DNA of 64,000 bases from HTCC2207 sp002685195 (GTDB lineage: Bacteria > Pseudomonadota > Gammaproteobacteria > Pseudomonadales > Porticoccaceae). The stretch lies in NCBI GenBank assembly GCA_051201675.1, contig CP179212.1, positions 2,108,001 to 2,172,000 on the forward strand. Direction: 5' to 3'. The notes below the pieces were generated by a model. The model worked only from the letters and a program-made list of their open reading frames with translations. It was not told where the DNA came from and searched no databases. The translations under genes were made by a program, and so were the position numbers. Below, piece after piece: positions 8,560-16,503 of this stretch; the first letter of the stretch is position 1; each line of letters begins with the position of its first letter.

Positions 8560-8730
8560 ATGTTTAATTATCGGTTAGTCGCAACTCTACTTTTGCTGTG
8601 CATTGTTGTCTTCCCCCTTTCCTTTCAATGGGCAATGGAGCCCAGTGGCCATTGGTTTAGGCCTTTTAGTGTTTGGGCTCTTATGGTTTTTTCAGTCTAT
8701 ACATTGAATCGTGAGCGAGGGAGAAAATGA
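8560..8730 (+). CDS. CbrX-like 56-residue membrane protein, coupled to cbrA
   Basis: ATG 8560 to TGA 8730 encodes 56 residues with two hydrophobic segments (about 5-24 and 36-48) and a basic tail ending NRERGRK. Its stop codon overlaps the cbrA start as ATGA, so cbrA translation is probably coupled to it. This matches the position, size and four-base overlap of the cbrX reading frame upstream of cbrA in Pseudomonas; I assign it by that position, not by sequence alignment. No Shine-Dalgarno sequence is visible before its own ATG. Its function is not established. Confidence 0.7.
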   Translation: MFNYRLVATLLLLCIVVFPLSFQWAMEPSGHWFRPFSVWALMVFSVYTLNRERGRK

Positions 8731-11603
8731 ATTCTCAACTGGCCATCTACACCATTGCGATAATTATCTTAGGATACATCCTCCTTAGAGTTATCGCCTC
8801 TTGGAATACTAAGGGAAGTGAAAATATTATTCTGACTCTAGCTCTTTTAGCTAGTTCCGGAGTACTTATGGCCATGGGTTCGATTGAAATGGCCGGCCGT
8901 TATGGCTACAGCATGATAATTGCGTTGTTCGCATTCTCATTAGTGTTTGTTATAGCACCGCTGGTTCTCTTTCCTATTCGCAGGCTAAGTAATGTCATTA
9001 GATTAGCAACCAGTGTGGATTTCTTGACGTTTCGATACAGGGGCAGGAAAGTAGCTATTGCAGCCACGATTGCAACTATTCTGGCGATAGTTCCACTCAT
9101 ATTTGCTCAACTGCTGGCTGTCTCCTCGGTAATAAATATTATTTTCAATAGTGATATGCAGATAATAACACTAGTGACAATGCTAGGTGTCGTGGGGTTG
9201 ATATGCCATTACACGATTAAATCCGGTGCTCAAAGTAATTTGAGACTCATTTTAGCGACCGCAGGTGCACTTCTCTTAGTCGCTTTGGCGATTTCAGCGT
9301 GGATCAGTATTGGTAATAGTTTTGGTGGTCTTGAGGCAATGGACTCATGGGTGATACTGAGTGGGCAACAAGAGACCATAAAACGGTTAGACACTTCCTA
9401 CAGTCTCTTTATTATTTTCCTTGCTGCAGGTCTGTCGTTCCCCACGAACTTTAATGTTCTGGTCACTGAAACTATTACTGATCGCCAAGCCAGCATGACA
9501 TCCTGGGCATATCCCCTAATAATACTTTTAGCCTGTATTCCCTTGTACCCAATGCTTTGGAGCGGACTTAACCTAGAATCATCTTCATCATTTCAAGAGT
9601 ATCTTTTCGCCCTGCCGATAATGATGAACCAGCCTGTAGTCGCCAGCCTCAGCCTCGCCAGTATTTTGCTTTTATCCATCGCTGTTTGTTCTAGCTTAAC
9701 GATACTGGGCAGTCGTATGATACTAAACAGTATGATTTTACCCGATAAGAATTTAACTCAACAAATCAATTTATCTTATTGGATTACGCGCACTCATCTG
9801 GCTCTGGCAGTCGGACTAATGCTGTTTTTTGTTACTTTAAGCCTGAGTATAAAGTCTCGAAGTATTATCGATTTATATTTAGTTGGCTTTTCGGGTCTAG
9901 CCCAACTTACCCCAGGTCTAATAGCGGCGATGTACCTACCCAAGGCCAATCGTAAGGGTTTTATTGCCGGTCTCATTGGAGGCATGTTTCTTTGGCTAAT
10001 TTCATTAGCGCTTCCATTAATATTCGGAGATTGGGAGTGGCAGATTCCCATCATTGGGAAATCACTGCTGTTTGGCATGCAAGCTTGGGAAGTTTGGGCC
10101 ATCGAAGCATTATTACTGAACATTACCCTTTGTACTTTGTTTTCTATATTTACCAAAATGGATGAGAAAGAAAATACCTATGCATCGATTTGTATGGCTG
10201 ACAATGTGTATATCCCTATCCGTGTGGAGCTGGGTCAAAAAACAGTCGAGGAGCTCACTCAAAAATTATTTTTTGTACTCGGTGAAGATGCCAATATCGA
10301 AGTGAAAAATGCTCTAGAGACGCTAGGATTCGATGCCGATGAAGCGAGACCAGCTGCTCTAAGACAGATAAGGGATACCATTAACGCATCCCTTAACATG
10401 CGTCTTGGTGTTCTTACCACAGAAAACGTTATGAGCGAGGCATTCCCGCCACCAAAATCATTAAGTAATCAACCAGAAGATCTTTTTGTTCTTGAATCAG
10501 TTCTTGCCGTTCATGGTAATCAATTAACGGGTATCGCTAGTGAGCTCAATAAGCTCAGAGTTCATCATCGAGAAATTTTAGATAAATTACCCATTGGTAT
10601 TGTCTCTCTTGACCAAAACGGTGAAATTTTAAAATGGAATGAGGCAATTTCGGAATATACCAACCTTGATAACAGCAGTGCCTTTGGCAGCTCAATCGCT
10701 GACTTACCTGAGCCCTGGAATAAGGAGATTACTGGTTTTGTGGCCAGTGACGACATTATTCGCGACAATGTTTCTATGGAACTCAATGGAAAACGACGCT
10801 GGTTTACCTTCCAGAAATCTACAGGGGTGCCAATTGATGATATCAATGACGAAGTCATTTTACTTATCGAGGAAAAAACTGAATCAGTACTTTTGATACA
10901 GAAGTCTATCAACAACGAACGGCTAGCTTCGGTGGGTCGTCTTGCTGCAGGTGTCGCCCATGAGATTGGTAATCCAGTCACGGGTATCGCCTGCTTGGCG
11001 CAAAACCTTGAGCATGAAAGTGATTCTAAGCAAGTTCTTGAAACAGCCGAGCACATTCTGTCACAAACCAGCCGCATCAATCGAATTGTTGAATCTCTGA
11101 TTAATTTTTCCCGCGGAGAGAAATCTATAATTAAGAATTTACAGCGAGTAAATTTGCATGAAGTAGCTGAAGAAACAATCCAACTTTTAACTCTAGGGAA
11201 CAAAGCATCCCAGGTTCAATTTAAGGCTAATATACCATCTGATTTTGAGATTCTTGGGGACTACCATCAACTAATACAGGTTTTTCTTAACCTTCTCAGT
11301 AACAGTCGAGACGCTTCAACAGCAGATAGCGAGGTCACTATCCTGGCAACTGAGGCGGATGGCAAGATAAGGATCACCATTAATGATTCTGGATCTGGCA
11401 TCACACAAAGCCTTCAGTCTCAACTGTTTGAACCCTTCGTGACGTCTAAAGATCCTGGAAAAGGCACAGGCTTGGGTCTTTGGGTAGTATTTAATCTTGT
11501 AAAAGGACTTGATGGCGACATTACCATAAACAGTCCTGCTGAGAATAATACCTGCGGCACCACCGTTGCTTTGACTTTTAATAAACCTGAAAATCAGGCA
11601 TGA
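8727..11603 (+). CDS. cbrA: CbrA-type sensor histidine kinase with SLC5/SSS transporter domain
   Basis: A 958-residue hybrid sensor. Residues 1 to about 470 form a 12-13 segment SSS (SLC5) sodium:solute symporter domain. About 480-570 is the STAC linker, about 612-720 a PAS domain (PIGIVSLDQNGEI), then HisKA with the phospho-acceptor in VAHEIGNP (His745), and a HATPase domain with the N-box NLLSNSRDAS, DSGSGI and GKGTGLGL. In Pseudomonas, CbrA senses carbon/nitrogen status (histidine transport has been shown) and phosphorylates CbrB. AGGGAG lies just upstream of the ATG, and translation is coupled to the preceding small gene. The regulator follows after 44 bases. Confidence 0.93.
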   Translation: MNSQLAIYTIAIIILGYILLRVIASWNTKGSENIILTLALLASSGVLMAMGSIEMAGRYGYSMIIALFAFSLVFVIAPLVLFPIRRLSNVIRLATSVDFLTFRYRGRKVAIAATIATILAIVPLIFAQLLAVSSVINIIFNSDMQIITLVTMLGVVGLICHYTIKSGAQSNLRLILATAGALLLVALAISAWISIGNSFGGLEAMDSWVILSGQQETIKRLDTSYSLFIIFLAAGLSFPTNFNVLVTETITDRQASMTSWAYPLIILLACIPLYPMLWSGLNLESSSSFQEYLFALPIMMNQPVVASLSLASILLLSIAVCSSLTILGSRMILNSMILPDKNLTQQINLSYWITRTHLALAVGLMLFFVTLSLSIKSRSIIDLYLVGFSGLAQLTPGLIAAMYLPKANRKGFIAGLIGGMFLWLISLALPLIFGDWEWQIPIIGKSLLFGMQAWEVWAIEALLLNITLCTLFSIFTKMDEKENTYASICMADNVYIPIRVELGQKTVEELTQKLFFVLGEDANIEVKNALETLGFDADEARPAALRQIRDTINASLNMRLGVLTTENVMSEAFPPPKSLSNQPEDLFVLESVLAVHGNQLTGIASELNKLRVHHREILDKLPIGIVSLDQNGEILKWNEAISEYTNLDNSSAFGSSIADLPEPWNKEITGFVASDDIIRDNVSMELNGKRRWFTFQKSTGVPIDDINDEVILLIEEKTESVLLIQKSINNERLASVGRLAAGVAHEIGNPVTGIACLAQNLEHESDSKQVLETAEHILSQTSRINRIVESLINFSRGEKSIIKNLQRVNLHEVAEETIQLLTLGNKASQVQFKANIPSDFEILGDYHQLIQVFLNLLSNSRDASTADSEVTILATEADGKIRITINDSGSGITQSLQSQLFEPFVTSKDPGKGTGLGLWVVFNLVKGLDGDITINSPAENNTCGTTVALTFNKPENQA

Positions 11604-11647
11604 GAATATATCCAAGTGAGTTCAGTTTCTATGAATAGTGCAAGACG

Positions 11648-12223
11648 ATGAACCAACCGCTTTCGAAAATTTTAGTTGTCGAAGATGAAGAGATCATAAG
11701 AACCTCTCTGGTTAAGTTATTAGAGCGACATAACTATTTAGTGAATGATGCGGTGAGTGTAAAAGCAGCGCTGAGTCGATATAACATCAAAGAATTTAAT
11801 CTAATTATTAGTGACCTTAGGCTTCCAGGTAACCCTGGCTCTGAACTTATCAATTTAGCAGGGGCAGTGCCTGTCATCATAATGACAAGCTATGCCAGCC
11901 TCAGGTCGGCAGTAGACATTATGCGACAAGGCGCAGCTGACTATATTTCTAAACCTTTTGATCACGAAGATTTGATCCAGTCAGTAAAGCGAGCTCTTTC
12001 AAATACTGCACAAAATCAAGACAAAACAGACAACCTGTCTGAGGTTACATCACATTCTTCAAAAGATGCAGACTTTATGTCACTCGAAGAATACTTCGCT
12101 GCATTTGTTACTGAAAATCAAGACCAGATGAGTGAAACCGTGCTAGCAGGAAAACTCGGTATTAGTCGCAAGAGCCTTTGGGAGAGACGGAATAAGCTAG
12201 GAATCACCCGAAACAAAAAATAA
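11648..12223 (+). CDS. CbrB-like response regulator lacking the sigma-54 AAA+ domain
   Basis: This 191-residue regulator has a receiver domain (about 6-118) with acidic triad residues Glu12/Asp13, phospho-acceptor Asp56 (SDLRLP), Thr80 and Lys102. A polar linker (about 119-143) leads to a Fis-type helix-turn-helix (about 144-187). The HTH segment (EEYF, KLGISRKSLWERR, KLGI) resembles the C-terminus of CbrB, yet the roughly 240-residue NtrC-type AAA+ domain with GAFTGA is absent. The frame is intact and the linker clean, so this is not a recent frameshift. The architecture is that of RegA/PrrA/ActR regulators. It cannot activate sigma-54 promoters and presumably acts at sigma-70 ones. Confidence 0.88.
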   Translation: MNQPLSKILVVEDEEIIRTSLVKLLERHNYLVNDAVSVKAALSRYNIKEFNLIISDLRLPGNPGSELINLAGAVPVIIMTSYASLRSAVDIMRQGAADYISKPFDHEDLIQSVKRALSNTAQNQDKTDNLSEVTSHSSKDADFMSLEEYFAAFVTENQDQMSETVLAGKLGISRKSLWERRNKLGITRNKK

Positions 12224-12278
12224 TTTTTTAGTAAATTATGCGCAAAAAGATAGGCTAAATGCTTGAAGTCAGAAGATT

Positions 12279-12284
12279 TATAAT
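12279..12284 (+). promoter_or_regulatory. TATAAT -10 box of the candidate CrcZ-like RNA
   Basis: A perfect TATAAT (12279-12284) has no good -35 at 16-18 bases (CTAAAT/TAAATG there), as expected for an activator-dependent sigma-70 promoter. No GG-N10-GC sigma-54 element is seen in 12224-12290. The predicted start is about 12291. Because the adjacent regulator lacks the sigma-54 activation domain, this promoter type fits it. Confidence 0.5.
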
Positions 12285-12290
12285 TAAAAT

Positions 12291-12422
12291 GGAAAGACCA
12301 GACTTTATGTGTGGTTAATAATAATAATAAATAATAATAATAACGTTAGATTGCGAAAGGGTTTGACAGGCTCCGGCCTCAAAGCTCATTTAAAAGGGGT
12401 TGTCTTGCGGCATCCCCTTTTT
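12291..12422 (+). ncRNA. Candidate CrcZ-like Hfq/Crc-sequestering small RNA
   Basis: This is a predicted transcript of about 132 nt in the 320-base gap between the CbrB-like gene and pcnB, the place of crcZ in Pseudomonas. From the 5' end it contains a 27-nt tract 12317-12343 built as (AAT)4-A-(AAT)4-AA, which repeats the AAYAAYAA-type motif bound by Hfq with Crc. A small AGGC/GCCT hairpin (about 12368-12379) follows, then a Rho-independent terminator. Promoter box, motif cluster and terminator are seen directly; function is inferred. It is much shorter than the roughly 400-nt CrcZ of P. aeruginosa, and all motifs sit in one block. An 80-codon frame crosses it, but that frame is poly-Ile/poly-Asn and is unlikely to be translated. 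Confidence 0.6.
12392..12422 (+). terminator. Rho-independent terminator of the candidate small RNA
   Basis: AAAAGGGG (12392-12399) pairs with CCCCTTTT (12414-12421) around a 14-base loop, and the T-run continues to 12422. It lies about 120 bases before pcnB. Confidence 0.7.
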
Positions 12423-12543
12423 GCATCAAGTCGTTTAATATTCCAATCAATGAAGCAAAGGAATGAAGTAGTTAATAAGTCACACCCAAGAACTTATCCT
12501 CTGATAAACTACCGTCCACAGAAATGCTACCGGTCCGCACTCA

Positions 12544-13899
12544 ATGCTTAAACGCATCACCAATTTGTTCGACAAGAAAAATACTAAATTAAGCCCGTCT
12601 GTCGTTGATGCTGGACTCTATTCTCTTAAACCAAACATGGTTAGTAAAGATGCACGAAGAGTGGTTGAAACCCTCCAACGCGCAGGATATGAAGCCTATG
12701 TCGTGGGCGGTTCAGTTAGAGATCTTCTGCTTAATATTATCCCTAAAGATTTTGATGTCGCTACTAGCGCTGAGCCATCTGAGATCAAAGCGTTATTTCG
12801 TCGCTCCCGGATTATTGGGAGACGATTCCAAATTGTTCATGTGCAATTTAGCCGAGAATTAATCGAAGTAACAACGTTTCGCTCCAACGAAGAGAGCGAT
12901 TTAGGCTCTAACGATAAAGGCTCAGGCCTCAGACAGCAGAGTCAAAGCGGTATGCTAACCAGAGATAATGTTTTTGGTAATGTTAGTGAAGATGCCAGCC
13001 GGCGCGACCTTACCGTAAATGCACTTTATTACGACCCAAGCGACAATACTATCCATGACTTCACTGATGGCTTGAGTGATATTGATAATAGAACCATTAG
13101 AATGATTGGCATACCTTCCACACGCTATCGAGAAGATCCTGTACGCTTATTACGAGTCGCACGATTTGCCGCTAAATTAGGATTTAGTATTGAAAGCAAA
13201 ACAGCCAAGCCAATGCGAAATCTTTGCTCCGACTTAAGCCATGTGTCGCCACCACGTTTTTTTGATGAAACTCTAAAGTTATTTATGAGTGGGTATGGCG
13301 CAGCCACCTATGCCTTGCTTCGGGAATATCAATTGTTTGACTATATTGCTCCCCAAGCAAGTAGATTAGCTAAAGATGGAAGCTCCAATGCTAACCAGCT
13401 ATTTGAACAGGCATTTATCAACACCGATCTCCGTATCAGCTCCAATAAAAGAGTAACACCGGCATTTATATATGCAGCCTTACTTTGGCCCGCGGTAGAA
13501 AAACTGGCATCTCACTATAGATCTCAGGGTCATTCGCCCAACTATGCTCAAGGTAAGGCAGCTTCAGAAGTCATTGCCAAACAAATTACGATTACCGCCA
13601 TCCCGAAACGCTTTACCATTCCAATGCGAGAAATATGGGATCTCCAACTGCAACTGCCAAGACGCGGAGGTCAACGAGCAAAAAGACTCTCAGAGCATCC
13701 TCGCTTTCGCGCCGGGTATGATTTTGTTTTATTACGCGAACAGGCTGGAGAAGATTTGGATGGTTTAGGAGATTGGTGGACCAAATATCAAGAAGTTAGT
13801 CCAGAAGAACAGCTTAAAATGTCCGAGGCAATGGGCAACTCAGGGAAAAAGCGACGAAGACATAGAGGTCCAAAAAAGAAAAAGCAGACTGACAACTGA
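12544..13899 (+). CDS. pcnB: Poly(A) polymerase I
   Basis: PcnB adds 3' poly(A) tails that target RNAs for decay. The 451-residue protein has the class II nucleotidyltransferase core YVVGGSVRDLLL (about 53-64) and the catalytic Asp pair in DFDVAT. These are followed by the RRDLTVNALYY, VRLLRVARFAAKLGF and SPPRFFDE segments that distinguish it from tRNA nucleotidyltransferase. A Lys/Arg-rich tail closes the protein, as is usual. Its stop overlaps the folK start (TGATG). The cbrB-crcZ-pcnB-folK order is as in Pseudomonas. Confidence 0.95.
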   Translation: MLKRITNLFDKKNTKLSPSVVDAGLYSLKPNMVSKDARRVVETLQRAGYEAYVVGGSVRDLLLNIIPKDFDVATSAEPSEIKALFRRSRIIGRRFQIVHVQFSRELIEVTTFRSNEESDLGSNDKGSGLRQQSQSGMLTRDNVFGNVSEDASRRDLTVNALYYDPSDNTIHDFTDGLSDIDNRTIRMIGIPSTRYREDPVRLLRVARFAAKLGFSIESKTAKPMRNLCSDLSHVSPPRFFDETLKLFMSGYGAATYALLREYQLFDYIAPQASRLAKDGSSNANQLFEQAFINTDLRISSNKRVTPAFIYAALLWPAVEKLASHYRSQGHSPNYAQGKAASEVIAKQITITAIPKRFTIPMREIWDLQLQLPRRGGQRAKRLSEHPRFRAGYDFVLLREQAGEDLDGLGDWWTKYQEVSPEEQLKMSEAMGNSGKKRRRHRGPKKKKQTDN

Positions 13900-14387
13900 T
13901 GGAGACTGTCTATATTGGTCTCGGTAGCAATCTTTCTGGCTCGATGGACGACCCGCAACAGCAACTTCAAAACGCTTTAGCAGAAATTTCTGATCATCCA
14001 AAGATACATCAACTAAATAGTTCCTGCTTTTATCGTACAAGTCCGGTAGGCCCACAAAACCAACCAGAGTTTATTAATGCGGTAGCTCAAGTGAAAACGA
14101 GTCTCACACCCCTAGCATTGCTGGACTACCTTCAACAAATTGAAAATGAACATGGTCGAGAACGCAAAGAGCACTGGGGAGCGCGAACATTAGATTTGGA
14201 TATATTGATCTTTGGACAACAAAGCATCCACAATACCAGACTGATCATTCCGCATCCGCGAATTGAAGAGCGAGCCTTCGTGTTAGTTCCATTGCTAGAG
14301 CTTAAGCCAAATTTTTCCTCTGCAAATGGTAAAAGCACTGCTGATCTATTGGCAAAGTGTTCTGATCAAGGTATCGTGAAACTGTAG
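13899..14387 (+). CDS. folK: 6-hydroxymethyl-7,8-dihydropterin pyrophosphokinase
   Basis: FolK (HPPK) transfers pyrophosphate from ATP to 6-hydroxymethyl-dihydropterin in folate synthesis. The 162-residue protein shows YIGLGSNL at the start, SSCFYRTSPVGP, QPEFINAV, and the ATP/Mg signature WGARTLDLDILIFG followed by IPHPRIEERAFVLVPL. The ATG at 13899 overlaps the pcnB stop by one base, implying coupled translation. Confidence 0.96.
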   Translation: METVYIGLGSNLSGSMDDPQQQLQNALAEISDHPKIHQLNSSCFYRTSPVGPQNQPEFINAVAQVKTSLTPLALLDYLQQIENEHGRERKEHWGARTLDLDILIFGQQSIHNTRLIIPHPRIEERAFVLVPLLELKPNFSSANGKSTADLLAKCSDQGIVKL

Positions 14388-14418
14388 GGGTTTGCCCTCA
14401 CCAACATAGGGGTTAGTT

Positions 14419-15135
14419 GTGGACGATAGTCTATTTTTAAATCTAAACTTAGAGCGTTCGACCATATCAATTCCCAGCTACATAGCCGTTGAAGGCCCTA
14501 TTGGTGTGGGAAAAACAACCTTAGCTAAACGCCTGGCTGCCAGTTTTAATTATGACATTCTGCTAGAAGAACCGGAGACAAATCCATTCTTGGAGCGATT
14601 TTATAAAGATCGTCGTACCTACGCACTGCCGCTCCAACTCCACTTTTTGTTCCAACGAATGCAAAAACTGCAGGCTTTGCGGCAGGGGGATATTTTTCAA
14701 CAGGTCAGAATCTCTGATTTTCTCATTGAGAAAGACCCATTATTTGCCAGAGTCACTCTGGATGATGATGAATATCGTCTCTATCAAACAGTCTATGAAA
14801 ATATAATTACTGACCTTCCTAAACCTGACTTAGTGATCTACTTACAGGCACCAACAGCCACGCTTTATAAGCGACTCCAACAGCGAGGTAATGAAATAGA
14901 GAAGCCTGTTGAAGAGTCCTATCTCCAGCAACTGAATGATGCTTATACACAGTTTTTCTATCACTATGACGATACCCCTCTACTTATCGTTAACACCTCA
15001 GTGATTGATCTGGCTAAAAGTGAAAGCGATTATCATAATTTAGTGCGACACATACTGCAGACTCAATCAGGGCGGCACTACTACAATCCCCAGCCAATTG
15101 ATGAAAAACTAGCCGTCTCCTCCTTGTCTTCCTAG
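14419..15135 (+). CDS. Deoxynucleoside kinase (dNK family)
   Basis: Predicted salvage kinase phosphorylating deoxynucleosides. The 238-residue protein has the P-loop EGPIGVGKTT (about 25-34), the substrate-binding EEP (LLEEPETNPF), the LQLHFLFQRMQ segment, the usual DR(S/Y) region changed to VRISDFLIEKD, and an Arg-rich lid RLQQRGNEIE. Substrate preference cannot be read from the sequence. The start is GTG 14419 with AGGGG seven bases upstream. It is inserted between folK and panB, which adjoin in Pseudomonas, and is probably part of the same operon. Confidence 0.88.
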   Translation: MDDSLFLNLNLERSTISIPSYIAVEGPIGVGKTTLAKRLAASFNYDILLEEPETNPFLERFYKDRRTYALPLQLHFLFQRMQKLQALRQGDIFQQVRISDFLIEKDPLFARVTLDDDEYRLYQTVYENIITDLPKPDLVIYLQAPTATLYKRLQQRGNEIEKPVEESYLQQLNDAYTQFFYHYDDTPLLIVNTSVIDLAKSESDYHNLVRHILQTQSGRHYYNPQPIDEKLAVSSLSS

Positions 15136-15188
15136 GAGAAACTTAGTACCTTGGGAGACCAGATTAAGCGCAAGCTGAGATTTAAAAC

Positions 15189-15980
15189 ATGAAGACAATT
15201 TCCATAAGTACCTTAAATGCAATGAAAGAAAACGACGAGAAGTTCGCAGTTTTGACTGCCTATGACTACACTTTTTCTCGTTTAATCGAAAGCTCTAGCA
15301 TTGAAGTCTCATTAGTAGGGGATTCATTAGGCAATGTTATCCAAGGCTGTGATAGCACTATTCCTGTTACCGTTGATGAAATGGCATACCATACCGCAGC
15401 CGTTAAACGAGGCAACAAACGCTCCCTTTTGGTCAGTGATATGCCGTTCATGTCTTACTCTACAGAGGTCAACGCGCTTGATAACGCTGCCGTTATTATG
15501 CAAGCAGGCGCGCAAATGGTTAAGTTAGAAGGGGGGGAGTGGCTGGCAGATACCGTTTATTTGCTGACTGAGCGAGGTATTCCTGTGTGCGGTCACATTG
15601 GTCTTACTCCACAGTCAGTTCACAAGCTTGGCGGCTATAAAGTGCAAGGTAAAGACGATCATGCCGCCGACCAAATGATAAAAGAAGCGTTAATTCTAGA
15701 AGAAGCGGGCGCTGATCTTATGGTCGTCGAATGTGTGCCTTCATCCCTAGGTGACGATTTAAGTGCTGCCCTCAATATTCCCGTCATCGGTATTGGAGCA
15801 GGGCCTGGTACTGATGGACAGGTACTCGTTCTGCAAGACATGTTAGGGATTTCACAGCGTTTACCCAAGTTTTCTAAGGACTTCCTTAAGGAATCTAACA
15901 GTATTCAGGACGCTATTACCGCCTTTGGTAATGAAGTCCGTTCTGGAACTTTTCCAGCACCAGAGCATTCTTTTAAATAA
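15189..15980 (+). CDS. panB: 3-methyl-2-oxobutanoate hydroxymethyltransferase
   Basis: PanB makes ketopantoate from alpha-ketoisovalerate and methylene-THF, the first committed step to pantothenate. The 263-residue length is standard. Metal-binding Asp45 (VGDSLGNV) and Asp84 (SDMPFMSY), KLEGG, GHIGLTPQS and IGIGAGPGTDGQ are present. The usual partner panC is not next; a glutathione peroxidase follows instead, so pantothenate synthetase must be encoded elsewhere. Confidence 0.96.
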   Translation: MKTISISTLNAMKENDEKFAVLTAYDYTFSRLIESSSIEVSLVGDSLGNVIQGCDSTIPVTVDEMAYHTAAVKRGNKRSLLVSDMPFMSYSTEVNALDNAAVIMQAGAQMVKLEGGEWLADTVYLLTERGIPVCGHIGLTPQSVHKLGGYKVQGKDDHAADQMIKEALILEEAGADLMVVECVPSSLGDDLSAALNIPVIGIGAGPGTDGQVLVLQDMLGISQRLPKFSKDFLKESNSIQDAITAFGNEVRSGTFPAPEHSFK

Positions 15981-16016
15981 TTCAAATCATCAATTCAAGA
16001 CAGAAGGATATTCACT

Positions 16017-16502
16017 GTGTCAGAGACTCAATCTATTTATGATTTTTCAGTACCAACCAGCTCAGGAGACCAGCAATCTTTAAGAGACTATAAAGGAAAA
16101 GTGGTCTTGATTGTTAATACTGCGAGTAAGTGTGGCTTTACCCCTCAATACGAAGGTTTGCAAAGGCTTCATGACAAATACAGCGAGCGCGGATTGGTCG
16201 TCGTTGCTATGCCTTGCAATCAATTTGGTGCGCAGGAACCAGGAAGTAATGCAGCTGTACAAGAATTCTGCCAACTAAACTACGGGCTTAGCTTCCCTGT
16301 GATGGGTAAAATTGAAGTGAATGGTTCTGGCCAGCACCCCCTGTATGCACATCTTACAAAACAAGCCAAAGGGCTTATTACAGACAGTATCAAATGGAAC
16401 TTTACCAAATTTTTAGTCAATCGTGACGGCCAAGTGATAGAGCGTTTTGCGCCAGTCACTAAACCTGAGGCGATCTCTAAAAATATTGAAGAGTTGCTTT
16501 GA
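16017..16502 (+). CDS. Glutathione peroxidase (Cys type)
   Basis: A 161-residue peroxidase reducing hydroperoxides with glutathione or thioredoxin. The catalytic Cys39 lies in NTASKCGFTPQY. The other members of the catalytic tetrad are in MPCNQFGAQEPG (Gln) and IKWNFTKFLV (Trp, Asn). It lacks selenocysteine. The start is GTG 16017 with AAGGA eight bases upstream. The gene ends one base before the convergent AGCS gene, with no terminator visible between them. Confidence 0.93.
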   Translation: MSETQSIYDFSVPTSSGDQQSLRDYKGKVVLIVNTASKCGFTPQYEGLQRLHDKYSERGLVVVAMPCNQFGAQEPGSNAAVQEFCQLNYGLSFPVMGKIEVNGSGQHPLYAHLTKQAKGLITDSIKWNFTKFLVNRDGQVIERFAPVTKPEAISKNIEELL

Positions 16503-16503
16503 A

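Noticed and set aside
10565..11203. 212-codon antisense frame inside cbrA
   Set aside because: It is opposite conserved kinase sequence with typical CbrA motifs; the composition is that of a shadow frame.
12224..12290. Sigma-54 promoter for the candidate small RNA
   Set aside because: No GG-N10-GC element is present, unlike at Pseudomonas crcZ. The TATAAT box is the only recognisable promoter element.
12309..12551. 80-codon frame across the AAU-repeat region
   Set aside because: Its start is a GTG without ribosome-binding site, the product is poly-Ile/poly-Asn from the trinucleotide repeat, and it crosses a clear terminator. The RNA interpretation fits better.
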